Shown in pieces: positions 22,986-31,750 of a stretch of 64,000 bases of DNA. Made by a program: the position numbers and the translations under genes. The notes under the pieces are model-generated. The model worked only from the letters and a program-made list of their open reading frames with translations. It ran no database searches and was not told the DNA's origin. The stretch comes from Novosphingobium sp. RL4 (GTDB lineage: Bacteria > Pseudomonadota > Alphaproteobacteria > Sphingomonadales > Sphingomonadaceae). The stretch is taken from assembly GCF_035658495.1 (NCBI RefSeq), contig NZ_CP141944.1, positions 1,018,001-1,082,000 on the forward strand. The letters run 5' to 3'. Each line of letters begins with the position of its first letter. Positions within the stretch are counted from its first letter, which is position 1.

Positions 22986-24128
22986 ATGATGAGGGTTTGC
23001 GAAAAACGTCCCCGGTGGGGGCGGCTTCTGGCTGCGCTGGCGATGGCCGGTTCGGTTCCATGCGCTACGGCATCGGCTGCCCAACCGCCGGTGCCGCAGC
23101 TTCCGAAAATCGCGCCGATTCCGGTGAAGGTCGTGGTCGTCGCCAATTTCGAACCGGGCGAGGACAAGGGCGATGCCCCCGGCGAATTCCAGCTCTGGGC
23201 CGAGCGCGAACATCTGGACGAGAAGATCGCCGTGCGCGGCGTGCTTCATCCACTGCTGCGTAACAAGGATGGGCTCTACGGCATCGTCTGGGGCAATGCC
23301 GGTTCGCTGCTGAGCGGCGTGGGTGAACAGCTTACCGCGCTGCTGCTCGATCCCCGTTTCGACTTTTCGAAGACCTACTGGCTGTTCACCGGCATCTCCG
23401 GGGTCGATCCGCAAGTGGCCTCGGTCGGCAGTGCGGCCTGGTCGCGCTGGGTGGTCTCGGGCGATACCCTGCGCGAGTTCGACGACCGCGAGGTGGCCAA
23501 GAACTGGCCTTACGGGCTCTTCGCCATCGGCGCCAAGGCTCCGAACCAGCTTCCCGACAATCCCGACAGTTTCGCCGGCATGACCGATGCGGGCGCGCTG
23601 TCGATGGCGGTCACGCTCGACCAGGGGCTTGCGCAGTGGGCCTTCGACATGACGAAAGCCGTGCCGATCCCCGACAACGCCGATCTCGCCAGGGCGCGCG
23701 CTGCGTGGACCGGATATCCCAATGCCCAGAAGCCGCCATTCGTGCTCATGGGGGAGACGCTGGGCTCGGTGCGCTACTGGCACGGCCCGGCCCGCACGCA
23801 ATGGGCGCGCGACTGGGTCAGGCTGTGGACCGGCGGCAAGGGCCGCTTCGTCATGACCAACATGGAGAGCCAGTCGATGGCGGGCGCCATGCTGAACGGC
23901 GCGGCGCAGGGGCTCGTCGATCCCCGGCGCGTGCTGGTGCTGCGCACGGCCAGCAACCCTTCCATGCCGCCGCCGGGCGTCGATGCGCTGAACAGCGTGG
24001 GTGACGAAGGCCCCGGCCAGCTTGTCGCCTATGAGGCCAATTACCGCGTTGGCGGGCCGGTGGTGCATGAACTGCTGGCGGGCTGGGCGAAGTATCGCGA
24101 TACCGTTCCGGGAGCGCCCCGGCCGTGA
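22986..24128 (+). CDS. Periplasmic NUP-family purine nucleoside protein, paralogue 1
   Basis: A 380-residue protein with a signal peptide (about residues 1-32, ending near ASAAQ) and the NUP fold (purine nucleoside permease family, PF06516): PVKVVVVANFEPGEDKGDAP, GEFQLWAER, YWLFTGISGVDPQ, SAAWSRWVV, YPNAQKPPFVL. Despite the family name, these proteins resemble nucleoside phosphorylases and have no membrane helices. In this copy the conserved stretch that reads VTGVGTARSTAATMALGLD in paralogue 2 is changed to VWGNAGSLLSGVGEQLTALL, so ligand binding may differ. The stop overlaps the next gene (GTGA). An in-frame ATG three bases later (22989) is an equally possible start. Confidence 0.87.
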   Translation: MMRVCEKRPRWGRLLAALAMAGSVPCATASAAQPPVPQLPKIAPIPVKVVVVANFEPGEDKGDAPGEFQLWAEREHLDEKIAVRGVLHPLLRNKDGLYGIVWGNAGSLLSGVGEQLTALLLDPRFDFSKTYWLFTGISGVDPQVASVGSAAWSRWVVSGDTLREFDDREVAKNWPYGLFAIGAKAPNQLPDNPDSFAGMTDAGALSMAVTLDQGLAQWAFDMTKAVPIPDNADLARARAAWTGYPNAQKPPFVLMGETLGSVRYWHGPARTQWARDWVRLWTGGKGRFVMTNMESQSMAGAMLNGAAQGLVDPRRVLVLRTASNPSMPPPGVDALNSVGDEGPGQLVAYEANYRVGGPVVHELLAGWAKYRDTVPGAPRP

Positions 24129-25687
24129 AGCCGGCCCCGAGACGCGCGCTTGCCAGGGGGCTTGCCGCGGCGGCGGTGCTGGCGGCGGCGCTGGCGTCGG
24201 CGTCGGTCGCTCATGCCGATGCGGCGGGCGAGGCGAAAGCCTCGGCGCTGTTCGACGAACTGTCCGGCAACGCGGCGATGCTGCGCCTGTTCCTTCAGGC
24301 GATGCCCAAGGGCGGCGACCTGCACAACCACCTTGGCGGCACCCCTTCGGCGGAGGACTGGCTGGACTGGGCGGGCAAGGCGGGCTTCTGCGCCGGAAGC
24401 GATCTCAAGCTGCTGCCGCCGCCCTGCGCCGATGCCGACAGGATCACCCGCATCGCCGCCGAACGGCCCTTCGACTATGCGCGGCTGGTCGATCACCTCG
24501 GCACGCGCGGCTGGCAGAAGGGGATCGGCCGGGACGAGGTTTCCGGGCACACCCAGTTCTTCATCAGTTTCGAGCGCTTCGGCCCGGTTGCGCCGGGGCA
24601 TACGGTTCCGGCGATGGAAGTCGCGCTGCGCACGTCCGCGGGCGACAGCGCGACGTACCTCGAACTGATGCACAATCCGGATGCGATGATGGCCTATATC
24701 CTCGCCGCGCCTGATGTGCCGCTGGACGAGACGGGGCTTGAGGCGCGCTATGCGCAGGAACTGGCCGGTCTTGCCCCGGCGATCGCCAAGGCCCGCGCCG
24801 AACTGGACCGGGACGAGAAGCAGGTACGGGCCGACATGGGCTGCGGCACGTCCTCGGCCGAGGCAGCCTGCGGCCTTGCGGTCCACTATCTTGCCAGCGC
24901 CTTCCGCGCGCTGCCGCCCGCGCAGGTGTTCCGCTCGCTGATCGCCTCGTTCGCGCTGGCCGATGCCGATCCGCGCTATGTCGGGGTCAACATCGTCCAG
25001 CCCGAGGACTGGCCGGTCTCGATGCGCGACTACGACCTGCACATGGCGATGTTCCGCTTCCTCGAAGGCAAGTATCCGCGCGTCCACCGCACGATGCATG
25101 CGGGCGAGCTTGCCTTCGGACTGGTGCCGCCTGCCGGTATCCGCAATCACATGCGCAAGGCGCTCGATGCCGGGGCGGAGCGCATCGGCCACGGGGTGGC
25201 CATCGCTTACGAGGACGATGCCGCCGGCACGCTGCGCCGAATGGCGCGCGATCACGTTGCGGTGGAGATAAACCTTTCCAGTAACGACGTGATCCTGGGT
25301 GTTCGCGGGGGCGAGCATCCGATCCAGCTCTACCGCCGCTTCGGCGTGCCGGTGACGCTTTCCACCGATGACCAGGGCATCCTGCGCACCGATCTTACCC
25401 AGGAATACATGCGCGCCGCGCGCGAGCAGGGGCTGCATTATGCGGACCTCAAGCAGGTGACGCGCGCCAGCCTCGAATTCGCCTTCGTGCCCGGTGAGAG
25501 CCTCTGGCGCGGGCGCGTGCCCGGTGAGCCGGTCGCCGCCTGTACCGCCGGGTTCGATGCCGCGCCATGCCGCGCGCTGTTGGCGCGCAGCGAGAAGGCT
25601 CGGCTTCAGGTCACGCTGGAACAGCGGCTCGACGCGTTCGAGCAGGGCCTTGAACGGCTCATGCCCGCACCGGGCGGCAAGGGATAG
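24125..25687 (+). CDS. Exported adenosine deaminase (ADGF-like)
   Basis: A 520-residue protein, longer than cytosolic adenosine deaminase, with a signal peptide (cleavage near VAHADA, about residue 32) and the full catalytic set: GGDLHNHLGGTPS (HxH), RTMHAGELAFG, RIGHGVAIAYE and STDDQGILRTD. Length and long N-terminal part fit the ADGF group of secreted adenosine deaminases. It should convert adenosine to inosine in the periplasm. The GTG start overlaps the NUP stop, so the two are translated together. Confidence 0.9.
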   Translation: MKPAPRRALARGLAAAAVLAAALASASVAHADAAGEAKASALFDELSGNAAMLRLFLQAMPKGGDLHNHLGGTPSAEDWLDWAGKAGFCAGSDLKLLPPPCADADRITRIAAERPFDYARLVDHLGTRGWQKGIGRDEVSGHTQFFISFERFGPVAPGHTVPAMEVALRTSAGDSATYLELMHNPDAMMAYILAAPDVPLDETGLEARYAQELAGLAPAIAKARAELDRDEKQVRADMGCGTSSAEAACGLAVHYLASAFRALPPAQVFRSLIASFALADADPRYVGVNIVQPEDWPVSMRDYDLHMAMFRFLEGKYPRVHRTMHAGELAFGLVPPAGIRNHMRKALDAGAERIGHGVAIAYEDDAAGTLRRMARDHVAVEINLSSNDVILGVRGGEHPIQLYRRFGVPVTLSTDDQGILRTDLTQEYMRAAREQGLHYADLKQVTRASLEFAFVPGESLWRGRVPGEPVAACTAGFDAAPCRALLARSEKARLQVTLEQRLDAFEQGLERLMPAPGGKG

Positions 25688-25818
25688 TTTCGAGTACCCG
25701 GCGCGCCCGGTCACGGTGCGCCGCAACAATCACAACCTCACGGGAGACGGGGTTCAACAACAGGCCGGCGGAACCGCGAGGGGCGCGATTATCCGTACGG
25801 TTTCAGGGGGCTGGCACG

Positions 25819-28314
25819 ATGGCCGCATCGATTGATACGCACATGGAATCCCGTACCGCGCCGCGGCGTCATGCCTTGCGCAGATCCGCCTTGAGTTTCG
25901 CCGCCACGCTGCTGTGCTGCACGGCGATCCAGGCTCCCGCCTTCGCGGCGGAAGCGGCGGCAGAAGAACCCGCGCCTGAAGAGGGCAAGGAAATCGTCGT
26001 CACCGGTTCGCTGGGCGCCTTGCCGGTTGCCGATGTCGGATCGGTCTTCGGCTTCGACAAGACGCTGACCGAGACGCCGCGCTCGGCATCGACGATCAGC
26101 AGCGAGCAGATCGAACGCTTCGGCATCAGCGACATCTACGATCTCGTCGCGCAGGCGCCGGGCACGTTCACCAACTCGTTCTTCGGTGTCGGCGGCGCGC
26201 TCGACATTCGCGGCACGCCGGGCGAAGTCTACTTCCGCGGCATGCGCCGTCTCGACAATCCGGGCAACTACCCGACCCCGATCGGCGCTTCCGACCGCAT
26301 CGACATCGTGCGCGGCCCGGCCTCGCCGATCTATGGCCCGTCGAAGACCGGCGGCTACATGAACTTCGTTCCCAAGACCGCGCGCGTGAAGGGCGGTTCC
26401 TATCTCAGCCACCCGGAAGGCGAAGTGAGCTTTACCGGCGGTTCGTGGGACAAGGCCGACCTCAAGGCCGAAATGCGCGGCCCCGGCAAGATCGGCTCGC
26501 AGGAATTCGGCTACAGCCTGTTTGCCGAGGTAGAGGATTCGGGCAGCTACTACCGCAACATCTCCACCAAGAACACCGTCCTCCAGGCCGCGTTCGATAC
26601 CGACTTCACGCCGAACCTGCGGCTTGAATTCGGCGGCATGTACCAGAACTTCAAGGGCGTGCAGAACGGCGGCTGGAACCGCCTGACGCAGGATCTCGTC
26701 GATAACGGCACCTACATCACCGGTTCCGCGCAATCGATCGACGACAACGGCGACGGCCAGATATCGGCGGGCGAATTCATCGCGCACGGCAACAACTTCG
26801 GGCCGTTCGGCGTCCCCGCCTCCTCCTTCACCGACAGTTCCTTCAACCCGCTCATGGCGCTTACCGATACCGGCACCGCCAAGCTCAGCCGCCGCGACGT
26901 GCTGGCAGGCAAGAACGACCGCCTCGATACCCGCGCCACCACGCTCTATGCCGACCTGATCTGGGAAGGCGACGACGACTGGAGCGTCAAGAACCAGGCG
27001 TTCTACGACAGCTACGAGAACATCAACGAGAACAGCTACGGCTTCGCGCAGTTCCACGATTCCTGGGTGTTCGAGGACAAGATCGTCGTCGCCAAGAAGT
27101 TCGAGAACGACCTCGGCAAGTTCGCCTTCCAGCTCTCGCCGTCGATCCGCTACACCAACTTCAAGCACGGTGACGATTTCGACTACGAATACTTCCACCG
27201 CGTGGACCTGACCAAGGGCTACACCGCCGCCTCCGACCGCCTGCTGGCCACCGAATGCCCGCTCAGCGACGAGCCCGGCTATACGGCGGCGGATTGCGGC
27301 TACAACAATTACGTCAGCGGCCATTATACCGACTATGCGATGGCCGGCCTTGCCGACATCGACTTCGCGTTCGGCCTCGGGATTACCGTGGGCGCGCGCT
27401 ACGATTACGTGAAGGCCAAGTCCACATACGACATCACGAAGATGCTCCCGGCGGACGTCGCCGACCTTGGCGGGCTCTACAGCGCCAGCGGCAGCAAGGG
27501 TGCCTGGTCATGGTCGGCCAGCGCCAACTACAAGCTGCCCTTCGGCCTGATCCCCTATGCCACGATCGCCCGCCAGTCCACGGTGATCGCGGGGCAGGGT
27601 GCCGAGCTTTACGCCGGGGACATCGCGGGCAAGACCTTCATCTCGGCGTCGAAGCTCTATGAAGGCGGCATCAAGGGCAGCTTCCTCGACGACCGTCTCT
27701 ACGCTGCGCTGTCGGTCTACAAGCAGAAGCGTACCGACTACAACATCCAGTCGATCACGGTAAACCAGTCGGTGGAGACCAAGGGCCTCGAAGCCGAGGC
27801 GCGCTGGTCGGTCAACGACCACCTGCTCATCACCGGCGGCTATACCCGCACCAAGGTCTACAACCTGACCGCGCTGGAGAACGGCACGCTGTTCAGCTTC
27901 TTCGGCATCGAGGATCTGGTCAACGTCACCGACCCCACGCTTTATCTCGGCGGGCAGCCGATCGGCCTGGTGCTGATCCCCGACAAGAACGCCTCGCGCC
28001 GCGCGGGCATTCCGACCAACCTCTACTCGCTGACGGCCACTTACGCCTTCGACAACGGCATCGCGCTCAGCGCCAGCGCCGTGAAGGTGGATTCGGTCTA
28101 TTCGGGCCAGTCGCAGGTCGTGAAGCTGCCCGCCTATACCAAGGTCGACGTCTCGGCATCTTACGAGACCGGGCCGTGGCTGTTCCGCGTGGTGGTGAAG
28201 AACGCCACCAACGAACGCTACTTCCGCGCGAACTTCACCGAACTGTTCGGCTCGACCATCGTGCTGCCGGAAACCCCGCGCAGTTGGCAGGGCTCGATCG
28301 TCTACAAGTTCTGA
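25819..28314 (+). CDS. TonB-dependent receptor, probably for nucleosides or purines
   Basis: An 831-residue outer membrane receptor. An extended signal region ends near FAAEAAAEEP; the TonB box is near KEIVVTGSLG; plug motifs include ISSEQIERFGISDIYDLVAQ and DRIDIVRGPASPIYGPSKTG; the barrel ends with WQGSIVYKF. An alternative ATG at 25843 would shorten the N-terminus. It is flanked on both sides by NUP-family genes and follows an exported adenosine deaminase, so nucleosides or their derivatives are the likely cargo. The 131-base gap before it shows nothing distinct. Confidence 0.93.
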   Translation: MAASIDTHMESRTAPRRHALRRSALSFAATLLCCTAIQAPAFAAEAAAEEPAPEEGKEIVVTGSLGALPVADVGSVFGFDKTLTETPRSASTISSEQIERFGISDIYDLVAQAPGTFTNSFFGVGGALDIRGTPGEVYFRGMRRLDNPGNYPTPIGASDRIDIVRGPASPIYGPSKTGGYMNFVPKTARVKGGSYLSHPEGEVSFTGGSWDKADLKAEMRGPGKIGSQEFGYSLFAEVEDSGSYYRNISTKNTVLQAAFDTDFTPNLRLEFGGMYQNFKGVQNGGWNRLTQDLVDNGTYITGSAQSIDDNGDGQISAGEFIAHGNNFGPFGVPASSFTDSSFNPLMALTDTGTAKLSRRDVLAGKNDRLDTRATTLYADLIWEGDDDWSVKNQAFYDSYENINENSYGFAQFHDSWVFEDKIVVAKKFENDLGKFAFQLSPSIRYTNFKHGDDFDYEYFHRVDLTKGYTAASDRLLATECPLSDEPGYTAADCGYNNYVSGHYTDYAMAGLADIDFAFGLGITVGARYDYVKAKSTYDITKMLPADVADLGGLYSASGSKGAWSWSASANYKLPFGLIPYATIARQSTVIAGQGAELYAGDIAGKTFISASKLYEGGIKGSFLDDRLYAALSVYKQKRTDYNIQSITVNQSVETKGLEAEARWSVNDHLLITGGYTRTKVYNLTALENGTLFSFFGIEDLVNVTDPTLYLGGQPIGLVLIPDKNASRRAGIPTNLYSLTATYAFDNGIALSASAVKVDSVYSGQSQVVKLPAYTKVDVSASYETGPWLFRVVVKNATNERYFRANFTELFGSTIVLPETPRSWQGSIVYKF

Positions 28315-28321
28315 CCTCAAA

Positions 28322-28357
28322 GCGGCGGGGGCGCCTCCCTACCGGCGTCCCCGCTGC
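28322..28357 (+). other. GC-rich hairpin between the TonB receptor and NUP paralogue 2
   Basis: Arms 28322-28335 and 28344-28357 pair over 14 positions with two imperfect pairs, starting seven bases after the receptor stop. No U-tract follows. It may lower expression of the downstream gene or protect the receptor mRNA. Confidence 0.45.
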
Positions 28358-28370
28358 CATCGACGAAAAG

Positions 28371-29492
28371 ATGAATCCTGCGATGACATTCCTGACCCGC
28401 GCCGTGCTGCTTGCCGGTGCTTCCGCTTCGCTGGCCTTCGGCGTCTCCGCCCAGGCCGCCGCGCCGGTTCCCGATATTTCCGCCTGCGAGCCCGGCAAGC
28501 CCTGCGCCGCGCCGCTGCCGGTCAAGGTCGTGGTCGTCTCCCTGTTCGAGATCGGCAAGGACGAGGGCGACACTGCCGGAGAGTTCCAGCTCTGGAAGGA
28601 ACGGCGGGGGCTGACGATGCGGATTCCCTTCCCGCAATCGTTCCACGATCTCTACTACAATCCCGAGACGCAAGTGCTGGGGGTCGTCACCGGCGTCGGC
28701 ACCGCACGATCGACCGCGGCGACCATGGCGCTCGGCCTCGATCCGCGTTTCGACCTGTCCAAGTCCTATTGGCTCGTCGCGGGCATTGCCGGGATCGATC
28801 CCCAGGATGCCTCGATCGGCTCGGCCGCCTGGGCGCGCTGGGTGGTGGACGGCGACCTTGCGCATGAGATCGATGCGCGCGAAATCCCGAAGGACTGGAA
28901 GAGCGGTTTCTTCCCCAGACACCTCAAGGGGCCGAACGACAAGACCACCCCGATCGATACCTCGGGCGGCGAAGTCTACCAGATCAACCCCCGGCTGGAG
29001 CGCTGGGCCTTCAACCTGACCAAGGACGTGAATATCCCCGACAGCCCGGAAATCCGGGCCGAGCGCATGCGCTTCACCGGATATCCCAATGCACAGAAGC
29101 CGCCGTTCGTCCTGGAAGGGGAGCAGCTTTCCGCGATGACCTTCTGGCACGGCAAGCTGCTGACCGATTGGGCCAACGACTGGGTCCATTACTGGACACA
29201 GGGCAAGGGCGAGTTCGTGACTTCCGCGATGGAGGACACCGGCGTGCTTCAGGCGATGACGTATCTCGACCGGATCGGCCGGGCCGACAAGGACCGCGTG
29301 CTCGTGCTGCGTGCGGGCTCGAACTACACGATGCCGCCGCCCGGCGTGGATGCGGCCTCCTATCTGCTGCGGGAAAACGAAGGCTACGCCGGGCTCCAGG
29401 CCTCGGTCGAGAGCCTCTATCTCGTCGGCTCGAAGGTGGTCGATGCGTGGCTGGCGGACTGGGATCGCTACAAGGACGAACTGCCGGAATAA
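28371..29492 (+). CDS. Periplasmic NUP-family purine nucleoside protein, paralogue 2
   Basis: A 373-residue exported protein (signal peptide ending near VSAQAAA, about residue 27) of the NUP family: PVKVVVVSLFEIGKDEGDTA, GEFQLWKER, VVTGVGTARSTAATMALGLD, YWLVAGIAGIDPQDASIGSA, AWARWVVDGDL and FTGYPNAQKPPFVLEGEQL. It keeps the canonical motifs that paralogue 1 has lost. It probably binds or cleaves purine nucleosides in the periplasm. The ATG at 28371 was chosen; an ATG at 28383 also precedes the signal peptide. Its 3' end overlaps the convergent LysR gene by 25 bases. Confidence 0.9.
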   Translation: MNPAMTFLTRAVLLAGASASLAFGVSAQAAAPVPDISACEPGKPCAAPLPVKVVVVSLFEIGKDEGDTAGEFQLWKERRGLTMRIPFPQSFHDLYYNPETQVLGVVTGVGTARSTAATMALGLDPRFDLSKSYWLVAGIAGIDPQDASIGSAAWARWVVDGDLAHEIDAREIPKDWKSGFFPRHLKGPNDKTTPIDTSGGEVYQINPRLERWAFNLTKDVNIPDSPEIRAERMRFTGYPNAQKPPFVLEGEQLSAMTFWHGKLLTDWANDWVHYWTQGKGEFVTSAMEDTGVLQAMTYLDRIGRADKDRVLVLRAGSNYTMPPPGVDAASYLLRENEGYAGLQASVESLYLVGSKVVDAWLADWDRYKDELPE

Positions 29493-30370
29493 GCGGCGGG
29501 ATCACGAGCCAGGGAGGGAAGACTGGCGGCGGCGATCTCCAGCGCTGCCGTCAGTCGTTCTCCCGCCTCGGCCGGGAGGCCGGGGCCGCGCAGGAAACCA
29601 AGCCGGCGGCGCAGCCCATAGCCTGTGATGGCGGCCGTGACGGTGCCTTGCCCCGCCAGCGAGCGCGGCGCCACCGTCACCTCGAGCCCCGCTGCGACCA
29701 TCCTCAGGCAGCGGTCCTCGTTCTCGCTGCGCAAGGCGAAGCGGGGGCGGACGCCGGCATCGGTGAAGAAGCGGCTGGTCCGCTGCAGCACCTCGCAGGA
29801 GCGGCGCGCGATCATGATATCGCCGGCAAGTTCCTGCGGAGCGACCTCCCCTCGCCCGGCAAAGCGGTGCGCGGCGGGCATGACCAGCAGGTAAGGCTCC
29901 TCCAGCACCTCGCCCGACGCTCCTTCGTCTTCTGCCATGAGCGTGAGCGCGAGGTGGATCTTGCCGCTGGCAAGTTGCCCGCGCAGATCCCGGTCGTCCC
30001 CCTCGACCAGTTCGATCCCGAATTCGCGGGCCAGTTCGCGGGCCACCCGCTCCAGCATCGCGCCGGACACGGTGGGAATGACGCCCAGCTTCAGTCCCGG
30101 CCATTGTTCCTGGACTGGCCGGGCGAATTGGTCGGCGCGGCGGAAACCCGCTTCGAGGTCGCGGGCGATCGGCAGGAAGGCCCCGCCGGATTCCGTCAGC
30201 CGGACATGGCGCCGGTCGCGCACGAACAGCGGCGTGCCGACCAGTCGTTCCAGTTCGGCTATGCTGGTCGAGACGGTGGGCTGGGTGACATGCAGCCGCG
30301 CCGAGGCCTGCTTGAAGCTGCCGGAATCGGCAACGGCAAGGAAATGGCGGATATGCGCGCGCTTTATCAT
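29468..30370 (-). CDS. LysR-family transcriptional regulator
   Basis: A 300-residue LysR protein with the winged helix at residues 1-60 (HIRHFLAVADSGSFKQASAR, VTQPTVSTSIAELERLVGTP) and an effector domain after about residue 88. It is divergent from an isovaleryl-CoA dehydrogenase-like gene and convergent with NUP paralogue 2. The divergent layout suggests it controls the acyl-CoA dehydrogenase gene, but a link to the nucleoside genes is possible. Confidence 0.92.
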   Translation of the reverse strand: MIKRAHIRHFLAVADSGSFKQASARLHVTQPTVSTSIAELERLVGTPLFVRDRRHVRLTESGGAFLPIARDLEAGFRRADQFARPVQEQWPGLKLGVIPTVSGAMLERVARELAREFGIELVEGDDRDLRGQLASGKIHLALTLMAEDEGASGEVLEEPYLLVMPAAHRFAGRGEVAPQELAGDIMIARRSCEVLQRTSRFFTDAGVRPRFALRSENEDRCLRMVAAGLEVTVAPRSLAGQGTVTAAITGYGLRRRLGFLRGPGLPAEAGERLTAALEIAAASLPSLARDPAAYSGSSSL

Positions 30371-30384
30371 TGGAAAAATCTATT

Positions 30385-30409
30385 CAAATGCCGTGCAAGT
30401 TTCAATTTG
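30385..30409. promoter_or_regulatory. Inverted repeat in the LysR/acyl-CoA dehydrogenase divergent region
   Basis: CAAAT (30385-30389) and ATTTG (30405-30409) face each other across 15 bases in an AT-rich patch directly upstream of the minus-strand LysR gene. It is a weak candidate for the LysR binding site. Confidence 0.3.
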
Positions 30410-30447
30410 TTTGCGTGAAGGGGTTTCGATAGCTTGCCGGCAACGAT

Positions 30448-30468
30448 GGCCCGCATCTCCGGCGGGCC
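30448..30468 (+). other. Leader hairpin before the acyl-CoA dehydrogenase gene
   Basis: GGCCCGC (30448-30454), a 7-base loop and GCGGGCC (30462-30468), a perfect 7-base-pair stem 20 bases before the start codon at 30489. The ribosome binding site GGGAAGAGAG lies after it and stays free. Confidence 0.4.
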
Positions 30469-30488
30469 TTGAAAGTTTGGGAAGAGAG

Positions 30489-31649
30489 ATGAAAGCCACC
30501 CCCGATTTCGATTTCGGCCTGAGCGAAAGCGCCGTGATGATCCGCGAAAGCGTTGCCCGCTTCGCCGACGAACAGATCGCCCCGCTTGCCGTCAGGGTCG
30601 ACGCCGAGGACTGGTTCCCGCGTGAGCTCTGGCCTGCCATGGGCGAGCTTGGGCTGCACGGCATCACCGTGGAGGAGGAATGGGGCGGAACCGGCCTCGG
30701 CTATCTGGAACATGTGATCGCGGTGGAGGAAGTCAGCCGCGCTTCGGCTTCGGTGGGGCTGTCCTATGGGGCGCACTCCAACCTCTGCGTCAACCAGATC
30801 CGCCGCTGGGGCAACGATGCGCAGAAGGCGAAGTACCTGCCGGGGCTGATCTCGGGCGAGCACGTGGGAAGCTTGGCCATTTCCGAAGCGGGCGCCGGGT
30901 CCGATGTCGTGGGCATGAAGCTGCGGGCGGACGCGGTGGAAGGCGGCTACCGCCTCAACGGCACCAAGTTCTGGATCACCAACGGCACATATGCCGATGT
31001 GCTGGTCGTCTATGCCCGGACCGATGCCGAAGCGGGATCGAAGGGTATCACCGCCTTCCTGATCGAGAAGGACATGGCCGGATTCTCCATCGGCCAGAAG
31101 ATCGACAAGATGGGCATGCGCGGTTCGCCGACCTGCGAACTGGTGTTCGACGATTGCTTCGTGCCCGCAGGGAACGTCATGGGCCCGCTGAACGGCGGCG
31201 TGAAGGTTCTCATGAGCGGCCTCGATTACGAGCGCGTGGTGCTTGCGGGCTTGCAGATCGGGATCATGCAGGCCTGCCTCGACACGGTGATTCCCTATGT
31301 GCGCGAACGCCGCCAGTTCGGCGCGGCCATCGGCACGTTCCAGCTCATGCAGGCCAAAGTGGCGGACATGTACGTCGCGCTGCAATCGGCGCGGGCCTAT
31401 GTCTATGCGGTGGCGCGGGCCTGCGATGCCGGGCAGACCACCCGCTTCGACGCGGCCGGCGCGATCCTGCTGGCGAGCGAGAACGCCTTCCGCGTCTCGG
31501 GCGAGGCGGTGCAGGCGCTGGGCGGTGCAGGCTATACCAAGGACTGGCCGGTCGAACGCTATCTGCGCGATGCCAAGCTGCTGGATATCGGTGCGGGCAC
31601 CAACGAGATCCGGCGGATGCTGATCGGGCGGGAACTGATCGGGGCTTGA
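30489..31649 (+). CDS. Acyl-CoA dehydrogenase, isovaleryl-CoA dehydrogenase-like
   Basis: A 386-residue FAD flavoprotein. Motifs are AISEAGAGSDVVGMKLRA (flavin/substrate signature), WITNGTYADVLVVYARTD, GLDYERVVLAGLQIG with the probable catalytic Glu, and QALGGAGYTKDWPVERYLRD near the C-terminus. The Glu on the YERVVLAG helix is the position used by isovaleryl-CoA dehydrogenases, which suggests branched short-chain substrates. The ATG at 30489 has a good GGGAAGAGAG site; the much longer open frame upstream is not coding. It is a single-gene transcript followed by two hairpins. Confidence 0.9.
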   Translation: MKATPDFDFGLSESAVMIRESVARFADEQIAPLAVRVDAEDWFPRELWPAMGELGLHGITVEEEWGGTGLGYLEHVIAVEEVSRASASVGLSYGAHSNLCVNQIRRWGNDAQKAKYLPGLISGEHVGSLAISEAGAGSDVVGMKLRADAVEGGYRLNGTKFWITNGTYADVLVVYARTDAEAGSKGITAFLIEKDMAGFSIGQKIDKMGMRGSPTCELVFDDCFVPAGNVMGPLNGGVKVLMSGLDYERVVLAGLQIGIMQACLDTVIPYVRERRQFGAAIGTFQLMQAKVADMYVALQSARAYVYAVARACDAGQTTRFDAAGAILLASENAFRVSGEAVQALGGAGYTKDWPVERYLRDAKLLDIGAGTNEIRRMLIGRELIGA

Positions 31650-31663
31650 GAACAACAGCGTTT

Positions 31664-31681
31664 CCGGGGGCGATCCCCCGG
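31664..31681 (+). other. Hairpin after the acyl-CoA dehydrogenase stop
   Basis: CCGGGGG-CGAT-CCCCCGG, a perfect 7-base-pair stem with a 4-base loop, 14 bases after the stop codon and 32 bases before the terminator hairpin. Confidence 0.5.
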
Positions 31682-31713
31682 AACTCGCGGAATCGCTGCC
31701 TTGCCTCTGAATT

Positions 31714-31740
31714 GCGCGCCGCCGAATCGCGGCGCGCTTT
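31714..31740. terminator. Intrinsic terminator between convergent genes
   Basis: GCGCGCCGC, loop CGAATC, GCGGCGCGC: a perfect 9-base-pair GC stem followed by TTTC, between the plus-strand acyl-CoA dehydrogenase gene and the minus-strand thioesterase gene. Confidence 0.65.
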
Positions 31741-31750
31741 CGTGTTCGTC

